Shown piece by piece: positions 44,618-53,762 of a DNA stretch of 53,762 nucleotides. Position numbers and translations under genes: made by a program. Numbering within the stretch: the stretch's first letter is position 1; every line of letters begins with the position of its first letter. The DNA comes from Dissophora ornata (taxonomy: Eukaryota > Mortierellomycota > Mortierellomycetes > Mortierellales > Mortierellaceae). The stretch lies in assembly GCA_025201705.1 (NCBI GenBank), contig MU616698.1:1-53762 (forward strand). Reading direction: 5' to 3'. Under the pieces are notes generated by a model, which saw only the letters and a list, made by a program, of their open reading frames with translations, was not told where the DNA came from and did no database searches.

Positions 44618-46237
44618 ATGAGTAACCCAGCTGTAACGCAATGGCTCCAGGAGATTGCCGCTGCAAAGGCAAAGACCCAAGCAAAGGTTGCTATGGTTGC
44701 CACAGATTCATCATCAACAACGGCATCGACTACTACAACGGCCACTGCATCGGCCACTGACAAAGTAGGCCTGACTCAGTCGACATTCGGGATTATCACA
44801 TCGTACAACCTCAAGACCAAGAAGCAACAGCTGCGACTGATCCTCCCTCCCGAGCCTGTCAAACCAGGACCGGGTGAGTGCTGTGGTAACGACTGCGATC
44901 CATGTATCAACACACTGTATTGGGAGGATTTGGCCGCGTACCGAGAACGGGTCCAGAAACTGAAGGCGGAATATGAAGTAGCATGTAGGGCACTAGAATC
45001 AGGGATTGAAGTCGGCCTCGGCGAGAAAGGAAGACGTGCTGAGCAGGAAGGACAGGACGGTAGAATGCATGCGGATGACGCTGACGGCTTGAGTATTCGA
45101 TCATATCGGTCTTTCAAAGTGCTCCGGAAGCAGTACCTCACGGAGAACACGTTGCTCATAATCTGTGACCTGCCTTACCCGACGCCGGTCGCCACTGCTG
45201 CTTCGCATGGACGAGATACAGAATACGCTGTGGCCAGGGCCATGTTCCATATCCTGATCCGGTTCCATATCAAGGGGGACCAATTCCTTACCAAGGCTTT
45301 CACGCCCATCGATCTTTCGACCTCCACATACTCGAGTGATCTCAAGGACAGAATGGCATTCTTGGTCAAGCTGTACCCATCTCCCCACGTGACGTCAGAC
45401 ATGTTTCGGCAGCTCCAGAAGTATGACGCAGCAGCGTTGGAGGAGGAAAGCAATGACGGTTACGGCGTTTTGTACCTCCGAGGGCCTATTCAAACCGCGC
45501 GGGACCAGCAGACAAACCGTGAGACCACTGCTGCCGCGGCGTCGGCGGCGACGATGCAGGCCTCGAATCAGAGCTCGAAGGGCGTGCGAGGGGATGCCAG
45601 GAAGAGGGAGCGGATCGTGATGATTGCAGCAGGCTCTGGGATCACTCCCATGTACCAAATGCTAAAGGCGATTCATCAAGAACAGCGACAACACCAGCAC
45701 GAGCAGGAACAACGACCCCTAAAAGAATTAGATCTGATTTATTGCAACAGGACTTTGTCCGAAATCTGGCTGAGGCAAGAGATTCAGGAGATATGTTTCC
45801 CAAATAGGCGGGAGGCTATGTTGGAGCTACAAAGCATGAAAGAGCTGTCGGTTGCGGATAGGATAGGGCTGAAATCGGCGGATGTGGTCATGACGAAAAG
45901 AGTGCATGTTCAGCATATCCTATCATGTCGCGAAGAGCATGATCGGCAGCTAGGACGCCGGATGCAACACCACCAGGCGGAGCAGCTTCACATTGGAGGC
46001 CGAATCACACTCGAGCTGTTGCAGAATTCTCTTCAACAGAGTACGGTTCGCGATGATGGAGTCGGCTCAGATTCTAAAGGCAGCGCAAGCGTGGAAACAT
46101 TGAATGAGAAAACGAAGGAGGAGTATCTGCAGATATTTGTCTGTGGCCCTCCATCGTTCAACGTAGATGTATCGAAGATGCTGGCTCAGCTTGGATATGC
46201 CAATTCAGATACCTGCGAGATCCACGTCCTGGAATAA
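44618..46237 (+). CDS. NADH-cytochrome b5 reductase-like protein with an oxidoreductase-like N-terminal domain
   Basis: One exon; from the first in-frame ATG it encodes 539 residues. Residues about 85-105 carry ECCGNDCDPCINTLYWEDL, the Cys motif of the Oxidored-like domain (human OXLD1 and CYB5RL). A flavin-binding reductase part follows: FKVLRKQYLTENTLLIICDL, GDQFLTKAFTPID in place of the usual RxYTP flavin motif, the NAD-site AAGSGITPMYQMLKAI at about 336-351 and the terminal FVCGPPSFN at about 507-515. A Gln/Ala-rich insert lies between the flavin and NAD parts. It probably passes electrons from NAD(P)H via FAD to an acceptor not identifiable here; location may be mitochondrial or cytosolic. 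Convergent with the cyclin gene, 262 bases apart. Confidence 0.85.
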   Translation: MSNPAVTQWLQEIAAAKAKTQAKVAMVATDSSSTTASTTTTATASATDKVGLTQSTFGIITSYNLKTKKQQLRLILPPEPVKPGPGECCGNDCDPCINTLYWEDLAAYRERVQKLKAEYEVACRALESGIEVGLGEKGRRAEQEGQDGRMHADDADGLSIRSYRSFKVLRKQYLTENTLLIICDLPYPTPVATAASHGRDTEYAVARAMFHILIRFHIKGDQFLTKAFTPIDLSTSTYSSDLKDRMAFLVKLYPSPHVTSDMFRQLQKYDAAALEEESNDGYGVLYLRGPIQTARDQQTNRETTAAAASAATMQASNQSSKGVRGDARKRERIVMIAAGSGITPMYQMLKAIHQEQRQHQHEQEQRPLKELDLIYCNRTLSEIWLRQEIQEICFPNRREAMLELQSMKELSVADRIGLKSADVVMTKRVHVQHILSCREEHDRQLGRRMQHHQAEQLHIGGRITLELLQNSLQQSTVRDDGVGSDSKGSASVETLNEKTKEEYLQIFVCGPPSFNVDVSKMLAQLGYANSDTCEIHVLE

Positions 46238-46499
46238 TAAACCACATCAAGTGCTTGTTGTGGGAAAATGGCAAATATGGGTATATGTATTTTTTGGTCT
46301 ATCTATGAGCGAAAAAAAACAAGGCCAAAAGCTGTGAAGGCAAACAATGAACGGCGAGAAAGGCAGTGGCGCTCTGCTCTTTGACTAATATGACAAACGA
46401 GGAAGATAAAGAAAAACAAGGACGAGTAGTCTACATGGATAAGCTATGCTAATGAGTGGATGTTATACAGAAACTGATGGATAATGGAGGCAATGTCGC

Positions 46500-48367
46500 T
46501 TAGTATTGGCGAGGATGATTGTCGATTCTGGGTGCAAGAGTCTCTTGAACCTCAGTTTCGGCCCAGGCTAGCTTTTCCTCAGGCGGCGAAAGCAATTGCG
46601 TGCGTTGCTGTTGCTGGAGGGGTCTTGGGATGGTTTGGATATGACCGGCATTACTAGCGAATGCTGCGGCGCTTGAATACGTAGATGGGCTTGAAGGCGA
46701 TGGGATCGAGTTTTGCTTCATCTGGATCTCCTGCATTTGCATCTGTGGCTGTTGTTGATATTGCATTTGCTGCGTCTGCTGCTGCAGTTGGTGTTGGAGC
46801 AAGACAGCACGCGCCATATGGCGGCCTCGGAACTGGAACAACGCATTTCCGACACGTTGCAGCTCCTCGACCTTTACGTTCAACTCAAACTTGGTCGTGA
46901 AGAGGAACTCGAGCTCGAGCTGGTTCAGTTCTGGAAGGCTCAGACCTCCAACCTAAAAAAACCCCCCCAAGAAAAGACGTAATTGAGTAAATATGACAGA
47001 TGGACACCACGACTTATTTGCGTTGTCGTTTGTGGCACGATAAGATTAGATGGAAACAACAACGGAACAACAAAGAAGTGTGTGCACCATGAACCCCGTT
47101 GTTCCATGAAATTTGTGCTGTACACCGAGAGTGATAAGGCAGATCTCATTTTTTCAAGGACCCAGGAGTATAGGAGATGAGACAACGTGAGCCGAGCAGA
47201 AGAAATGAGATACACATGTACTAAATAAAGGGAGTGAAGGGGGTGGGACAGAAGAATGAGCTGGCAAGTCTTTTTCTTTACCTTGGCATATCGGGCATTG
47301 GAATAAAACAAGTCCGAGGTGAACTTGGCAGCGACCATCAGGCAGGTAATCAACAGCCTGTGTACATTAAAGCTGTTGATCCGGAACCCATTGGTTGCCG
47401 CTGTAGAAGGTGCTTGAGCAGGAGCAGGGGCAGGTGTTGAAACAGGAGTCGGGATGAAATCTGTCACTGTTGATGATGCATATGATTCCGCCCTTGTTCG
47501 CTTGCATTGGACGTCAACTATCGCCTCTGCCTCCTCTCGGCCACGTTTCTGGACCATTGGAAGACCGTTGTCGGAGTTGATACTCGATGACGATGCAGAT
47601 AGGAAGATTTCAGGGTCCTTTGGGGATGACACTGTAGAAGCGGGGGTCGAAACGAATATTGCTTGAGGGACAATTGCCTCAGTGGTCGTCGTCGAGGACG
47701 AGGACCCTACCGTCCCACACTGCTGCAACTTCATTCCCTCCAATCCCCCTATCCGATCCAAGTACACCAATACGTTCAATAGCACCTCATTCGTGAACGG
47801 GATGTACTGCAGGATCCTTGTCAAGTAGGCCTCAATCGAGATCCGGGGCACAGCTCTCGAATGAAACAAGGTGATGGGATCCCGTGCGGGATTGTAATTT
47901 TTGTCGTTCTTCTGCACCAGGATGGAGAGCAAGTTCGAGACAATTACCAGGGTATCTTTAACGGGGTGATTGACTACGTCGAACTGAGCAGGCGGGGATG
48001 CGGTGGTGATTGGAAGCATTGGGAAGCAAGAGGAGCGGCTGATGTAGGCTGAGGACGAGGTTGTGGGAGAGACTGACTGTGCTGAGGATAGTGATGCTGA
48101 AGACGTGGAAATGGCTGTTTCGGTGACACTCGCTGCACTGCATGTGTTACTGTTGCTCTGGGGGTATTGATGTGGCGTTGGTGGGGGAGAGGGGGTGGTG
48201 ATGTCTGTTGATGATGATGACAATGACGATGATGCCAATGTTGTCGCGGAAGTAGAAGAGGGTATTTTATTTTCAAAAGGTGAGTGTGATGGTGTGTTGC
48301 AGGATGCCATGTTGGTTGTGGGAGTGATATAGCACTGTCGTTTGAACTGTGGATAATGTTGCTGCAT
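46500..48367 (-). CDS. Pho80-type (PCL family) cyclin
   Basis: Two minus-strand exons, 48367-47282 and 46952-46500, join in phase 0 to 512 residues. The first 130 residues are Ser/Thr-rich. The Pho80-like cyclin domain runs from about 135 to 390: VSNLLSILVQKNDKNY, FHSRAVPRISIEAYLTRILQ, FTNEVLLNVLVYLDRI, then after a roughly 95-residue insert NSFNVHRLLITCLMVAAKF, SDLFYSNARYAKVGGLSLPE and LNQLELEFLFTTKFEL. Such cyclins activate Pho85-type kinases in phosphate response, glycogen control and cell-cycle entry. The C-terminus is Gln-rich. The ATG at 48367 was chosen because upstream codons translate leader-like pyrimidine-rich DNA. Ser, Thr and Gln tracts suggest regulation by phosphorylation, which is inference. 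Confidence 0.9.
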
Positions 48368-49926
48368 GATCTTTGGGACAGAGGGAGGGAGACGCGGGTG
48401 TAGATCGACGGTCGGAAAGACTATCGTTTTGTATGCGGATCGATGGTGGAGTGAGAGGAGACAGCAAAAGTACGGCGTGAAAGAGCGGTGAGAGAAAAGA
48501 GAAGAGAAAGAGAATGAAGTTTTTTTTTTATTTTCCCTCGTACAAGAAAAGTGAATGTGTTCATTCAATACCATCTTATTGTTTACAACAAAAAGCACTC
48601 GACGATCACTTCTCGTTCCTTGCCAGCTCGGCCAGTTGTCTCCTCCCAGCGTGCACCTGCCACCCTCTCCGCCCAGCACTCGCTGTTGTTTGTCTCGAAC
48701 TGTCCTCATTTCTGGTATTTCCATTGGCAGCGTCGACAAGTAGCATTGCGCCATTCGAGAACGTGGACAGTCGCAGCGTGTGGGGTGCGGCCACAACGAA
48801 CAAATTTAATTGGTCGTGACTCTGTTCCTGGCTCTGACCTTGAAATCGACTTCGCTGCTTGCTCCTGTTCATATAACCGAGCTTACGTGTAACCGACGGA
48901 CCGAACAAAAGCTGGCCTTCAATAGTCTATGTATCCTGGGTGGAGATGTTTGGTCTTAAAAGCAATTTGTTGCAATGAACCTCCACGAATAGCGGGAAGG
49001 AAGGACTTGGGTCCTGAATAAGGTGCCAATAGTCTGGGTTACTCTCTACCTTTCCACCCTGGAACTCAAATCACCTCTCCTGGCCAATCGTCTGTCATTC
49101 TAGCGCCAGCTGTCCCGACCAGCCTTTATGGAATATGCTTGACATCACCCTGGTGCTCCATCTCACCACAAAACAACTGCAAGACAAAATAAACGTGTTT
49201 GCTCCAGGGCTTGGGCAAAGTTGTTTTGCAAATGCTCTCAAAGTTGTTATCATGCATGTACATGTGCAACATGATTCGCTAATCCTGAAGCCAATGACAT
49301 TCAAGAATGCTGCGTCTCCTTGCCAACATGCGCCCTGTTGTCTGACTTTGGTCTCCAGTCGGTGACAGACATAGACGCCATTCGTTGTATTTAGATTCTG
49401 AACTGATTATTGCATCCACTAAAAAATGTGCTGTTCAAGCTAAAATATAGAACGCGTTGGTTGTCACTCAACCACTCAACCTATGGGAGCCACGCAGATG
49501 GCCATGATGGTTCTCTGTTGCAAAAGCGGCGGAAATGTCAAGTATGATGAGCTTTATAAGGGAGACTCGAAAAAAAAAGACCGAGGTCCGTGAACGTTCA
49601 AAAAAGTCTGGCCTTTCACGTCTATTTTTGTGCTCTTCTCCTGTTGCCTACAAGGAGATCGTTGTTATCCTTATACCGCTTCCCCTTTGGGCAAGGTGTA
49701 ACGCCCACCCGATGCAAGCTGATGCTCCAACAAATAGTATGCACAAATACGGAGTTTATTTCTTGTGCTCAGCATTCAAAGCAGCATTCAAATCGCATGC
49801 CCGATATGCTTCCGCAGTCTCCGAGGCGATGCAAAAGTAAAACCATTAGACGCCCGTCATACGATCACCTCTCTTTTTTCCTTTCTGCTTCCTTCCTCTC
49901 TCCTCTTCATCCTTCTCTGAGTCACA
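48368..49926. other. Intergenic region
   Basis: The part next to 48367 is the promoter and leader of the cyclin gene, with a pyrimidine-rich coding-strand leader (T-rich run near 48518-48530 on the plus strand). The remainder has no gene that I can recognise. Confidence 0.45.
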
Positions 49927-51340
49927 ATGTCGAGGCCCCAGTCATTTGATCTTCCAGAGCTCAGGACACTACTCGGTTTATTTCTGACCAGAAAGGATAT
50001 CCTCTAGTGCATGCTCGTCTGTCGCGAATGACAACGATCCTTTACGCCCTTTCTTTACAAAGAAATCACGACCGACCTTAACCCCAGCCAATGGCCTCCC
50101 CGCGAGCACTTCCTCGACCCTTCTTTGCAGTATGCGGGTTTCCCTCGACGGCTTGCTTTCTCTGGACGGATCATACTCCGCACCTCGAACCGACATACAC
50201 CAGCCTCGCGTTTCTCACCATGGTGTGGACTTTCAACGATTTCCAAGATATCATTCGAGGCAAGGAGCTCGAAATTGGCCCACAGGTGGACCAAACCGTA
50301 TCGTTTCTTCAACGGCACCACAGCACTCTGCGCAGGATGGAGGTCCACGGTAGACACGATGGATTATCACCCAGTGCTTATATGGGATATGTTCGCAAAC
50401 GAGACCCTCTTTCCAAAGTCAGTCTATATGATGCTCATGGGCTCTTTTCTTATGGATCAGCAGATAACAGTTGCGTTTTGGAATACTGCTCGCGGTTGAG
50501 ATCACTCGAGATTCAAAGACTCGGTTTCTCAAGACAGATGCTGATCAGAAGTGGCTTACTGCTTCTCTGTGATTTGAAAACCTTGAGTTCCGGGTACTTT
50601 TCCAGATCAAAGGTGTCGGTATTCACAAGCAAACGTAGTGTCTTGAACGGTGTCCACGACTGAAGGGATATAGTTGGTCTCCACACGACTGACAGCAACC
50701 TCACTTTGGGAGGCATGGCGACAGAAGCGGAGAACAATGTAGAAATGGCGTGTTCCAGATACTTGAGTCCCTTGCTGAATTGGCAATTGCATCTCTTGGC
50801 ACAGAAGGCGGCGCATTGGCACATCTGGCGTATCTTGATCTATCACTCGACTTTAGCAATCATCCTGGTATACAACCTGCTATGGCCGCTCTCTTGAGTA
50901 GCCTTGTTACACTATTGCAGTGCCTTATATTCCGTGGATTTGATTTCGATGCGTCCATATCGTTCCCGGAATTATAACGCCACTTCGCGACGACTCGTTT
51001 CCTAGATGTTGGATTTCCCTCCGAAGACTCAAGTTGAATGGTGCAGACGATCATGACATCCTACCTGTCGCTGCTGAGTTTTTAAGGAGACAAGATTCGG
51101 GTTTTGGATGTGATGGAGTCTGGGCAGAAGCAGCGGGCGTGGGTTTGTTTGGGACTTCATAGACTTCGCTTGCTCTTCGAGATCGACCCTGAGGCAGGCA
51201 CAGCCGGCATAGCAGCAATGGAACAGCAACTCAACTGTGTGACTTTACAGCGAGCGAGCCGTTGCTCTCAAAAGCGTGAGATTTAATCGGCAGTACCAGC
51301 TAGACTTGCGACTTGGCAAGGGTCTAGAACATTTGGAGAT
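49927..51340 (+). pseudogene. F-box/LRR protein pseudogene
   Basis: From the ATG at 49927 the frame reads FDLPELRTLLGLFLTRKDIL, then TAG (50005), CMLVCRE, then TGA (50029) where F-box proteins of this type carry Trp, then RSFTPFLYKEITTDL. This is a fungal F-box with two nonsense codons. Further downstream, LRR-like pieces appear in different frames: VSFLQRHHSTLRRMEVHG (about 50305-50360), LEYCSRLRSLEIQRLGF (about 50479-50530), GALAHLAYLDLSLDF (about 50810-50855) and LGKGLEHLEML (about 51315-51345). Several frameshifts and stops separate them. The intact gene would have been an F-box substrate receptor of an SCF ubiquitin ligase, a family often expanded in Mortierella-like fungi. Confidence 0.75.
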
Positions 51341-53762
51341 GCTGAGTTTGTGGAGGGTCATCTTTTACTTCGACATAGCCAGGATGTGAATCAGAGTCAT
51401 TGGTTGTAGCAGAGATTTCAGGAGGCTTATGCAAGATCCCGTTGAATACAGCACAGGCAACCCGCCATAGTAAAGTAAATACAAACGGGCTGCAGTAATC
51501 CGCGCATGCCATGCATGGGTCCGTTATCGAGCACAGTGTGAGAACGCCTTATTTGCATGCGTTTGTACTTTCTGCAACTATTGCACAGCCGCACAGCGCG
51601 ATATTCGTTCTGTAGGATGTCCTCCGGTTAATTGGACTGTTTGTTTGATCAGCAGGCATTTGTGGGAAATAAAAAGGTCAACTCTCCACATCTTGGTGGA
51701 ACAATGATTTTTCGGACAGTTCTTCCTCTGGCGTAAACAATAATCTTGTCGGGTGAGCGAGATGGTAAAAGTGCTACGATAAACATTATTTATAAACCAC
51801 GCCTGTTGACATCCTACCCTCGTGTCTCAGCTTTTGAGCCAGCATGATAATGCAGCACCTCCATGAATGATCAATGTGCCTTCTCAAAAGAAGCATTCGA
51901 TTTTTTTTTCTACCAGGATATTCCTCGGCTGATTTTAGCGTGAGATGGAACTGTCAATTGAAAGGCTCATTGTTTATTAACAGCACAAAGTTTCATCCTT
52001 CCTTTGCTCTAGCACGAAGCCGCGCGATGGGCCGTTACAAATTGTTAGGAGAATGAGAGAGCGCGAGAAGTAGGAGAGTGTGTGTACACAGTATTCGTGT
52101 CCGTTGTTAATTTTCCTGAAAAGGGAGGTGGCGAGCTGTGGAGGCTGGGCGAGGCGAGGCGAGGCAACACATAAGACGGGGGCGGTCCTCGAACTGAATG
52201 CGTCGGGTCACGCCACAGATACGTTTCAGAAATCAATGCCATCGAGTTGATACTTCCCATGTAATTGCACCGTACCACTGTCCAATACGCGACATGAGGA
52301 TATCGATGGGCGCATTTCTAATGGATTGTTCCAAAAGAAACCATAACCAAAGACCGCACACTTGATGCTCTCGCTCAGACACATTTAGTTTGGCGCTGGT
52401 GTGCAATACAGGCGTACGATATCCCGGAATACGTGCCACGCGCTCACCATTTACGATGAGGTTAATCGCTCTACGTACCGTACTGTACTTTACTCGGCAG
52501 TGGACATGACCCGGCATGGTACATGTACGGCGGGAAGCATACAGCAAAGGAGGGGGCGATTGCTAAGAGAGGCTCTCTCCGGTGTCCTCTTTATTTATGC
52601 CCTGAAATGCTGGGATCACCCGGGATTGGTTGGCCCACTTACAACCAAAACTCTTTGATTATTTATACCCATTCGCTCCGTCAACAAAAGAATAAAAGCA
52701 CCTAGACTGTTATTGATAGCGCCTATGATCTGCAGTACGCATGGCTCCGAAACCCACACGTCCAGTGTTTTTTCCTCTGGGTTCGAAAGACCGACGAATA
52801 CAGGGTCGCGCGTGCTGTTTGTGAAGGGGGCATGGACTAGGCTAGTGCACAGAAAGAAAGTTTGATAGACAACTTGATGTGGCCATTGTTCAGGCGGTTG
52901 GTTCCGTTTATTCGTTTCGTTATCGGCCGTTTCTCCTCACCGCCGCGTACTCGACTCCACTACCTCCCTTCGTCTGCGTCTTTCAGACTGCCGGGCTGAT
53001 CTGGAGCGGTGACTATGATTGTGTTCGCGCTCTCGCCATTCGAAGGTTGATGTCTCAATTACCCTATACTCGAGCGGTTTTCTGGACTATCCTTTTTGTG
53101 TGTCGTCCCACTTTCTCGACGAGCACGAGCCGAAAAAAGAGAAATAAAAAGCTAATATAGAGCAGAGGCAAGCGTAGCTCTGGCATGTAGCAGCAGAGCG
53201 GCCCAGCAGGAGCTGAGCAGAGCAATGAGAGTTACAATGGTTCATTTTGCAACATATATTTTTATCACTCACCAATTTAAAGCTGCAACCATTGTTGAGA
53301 GCACTCTTATTTGTTCGCATGTCTGCAGTACATGAAAGGAACGAGGAAAAAAAAGAGTTCAATCATATTTTTTCACCCATGGTGGACTAGCGTTGTGTGT
53401 GTGTGCTGATCCTGTGCTGGGTCGCTGATTACTCTTTGCTTGGTTCGTAAGAGTCCTCTCTCTCGCCCGAGAGCCCTCCTCTGCGCTTGCCTGCCCTCTC
53501 TCTCTTTTTTTTTTCTCTCCGTCCATCCATCCATCCCATTCATTTCACGCATTCCCTCTTTTCCCACTCTCATCTCTGCATCTCCACCGCCTCCTATCGT
53601 TCCGTATTCACGCTCTCCTCCTCCACTGTGTCTCGCCGCTTCAACAAAGCTTTCGCTACGGCTTGCATCCTTTTCTTCTTGTTGGTCATCCTGCCATCTT
53701 CTCTCCTCATCTTCTCTCATTTGCTGGCTCAAAGAGGGTTGACAGGACATACCGCTTCTTTG
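51341..53762. other. Right-end region without recognisable genes
   Basis: No coding sequence can be supported. A GGCGAGGCGAGGCGAGGC repeat lies at about 52147-52164, similar to the unit at 4637-4668. The plus-strand frame at 52879-53160 matches nothing I know. The last 300 bases (about 53455-53740) are strongly pyrimidine-rich on the plus strand, like the leaders of other genes here, so they may be the promoter or leader of a plus-strand gene beyond the edge. Confidence 0.35.

Noticed and set aside
48368..48796. N-terminal extension of the cyclin reading frame up to 48796
   Set aside because: Upstream codons translate pyrimidine-rich leader DNA with low-complexity Phe/Ser runs; the ATG at 48367 gives a more natural start.
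52741..52810. GGGTTCGAAA considered as a tRNA T-loop
   Set aside because: No acceptor, D-arm or anticodon pairing could be built around it. No tRNA or rRNA gene was found elsewhere either.
53373..53750. 125-codon minus-strand reading frame at the right edge
   Set aside because: It translates the complement of a pyrimidine-rich stretch into Glu/Arg/Gly runs; composition artefact.

Overview
The window looks like a piece of an early-diverging filamentous fungus, most likely Mortierellomycota (a taxonomic inference). Genes are split by short GT-AG introns of about 70-140 nt, often with GTAAGT, GTATGT or GTACGT donors. Housekeeping genes are eukaryotic and fungal in type (coatomer delta, EMC4, CCA1, Ett1/Nro1, Pho80-type cyclin), and a multi-copy leucine-rich-repeat-like protein family sits beside them. 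There are no bacterial operons and no Shine-Dalgarno sites. Exon boundaries were worked out by hand by matching splice sites, reading phase and protein-family similarity.

Layout. 1-6 kb: a cluster of one large paralogous family on the minus strand: the first codons of one copy at the left edge, one intact copy (992-4600) and one decayed copy (about 5140-5720). 6.4-10 kb: EMC4 and a TMEM135-like membrane protein, both minus. 11.1-16.1 kb: a full ABCC-type ABC transporter (plus). 16.3-20.1 kb: an ARMT1/DUF89 phosphatase and an Ett1/Nro1-like protein (both minus). 20.4-23.0 kb: the CCA-adding enzyme (plus), divergent from Ett1. 24.7-29.3 kb: a PX-PB1 scaffold-like protein. 30.1-33.7 kb: a second intact member of the large family, now on the plus strand. 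33.7-38.9 kb: no intact gene but many copied pieces: a truncated copy of the PX-PB1 gene's 5' end, a minisatellite, an inverted copy of the neighbouring dehydrogenase promoter, a 73-bp-arm hairpin and a broken small reading frame. 38.9-43.1 kb: an NAD-dependent epimerase-like gene (minus) and coatomer delta (plus), divergent. 44.6-48.4 kb: a cytochrome-b5-reductase-like flavoprotein (plus) and a Pho80-type cyclin (minus), convergent. 49.9-51.3 kb: an F-box/LRR pseudogene. The last 2.4 kb hold no recognisable gene.

The housekeeping genes do not form a pathway, though EMC4, coatomer delta, the PX protein, the ABCC transporter and the TMEM135-like protein all act at membranes. The two most interesting themes are (i) the lineage-type large family, whose members share an 80-residue N-terminal module, an intron at the same codon, a central block with identically spaced motifs and an LRR-like C-terminus; and (ii) the 33.7-38 kb stretch, where promoters and 5' ends of flanking genes have been duplicated without their coding bodies. 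Two conserved genes (EMC4 and the ABCC transporter) each appear to lack a single base, so single-base sequence errors should be considered before calling them broken.
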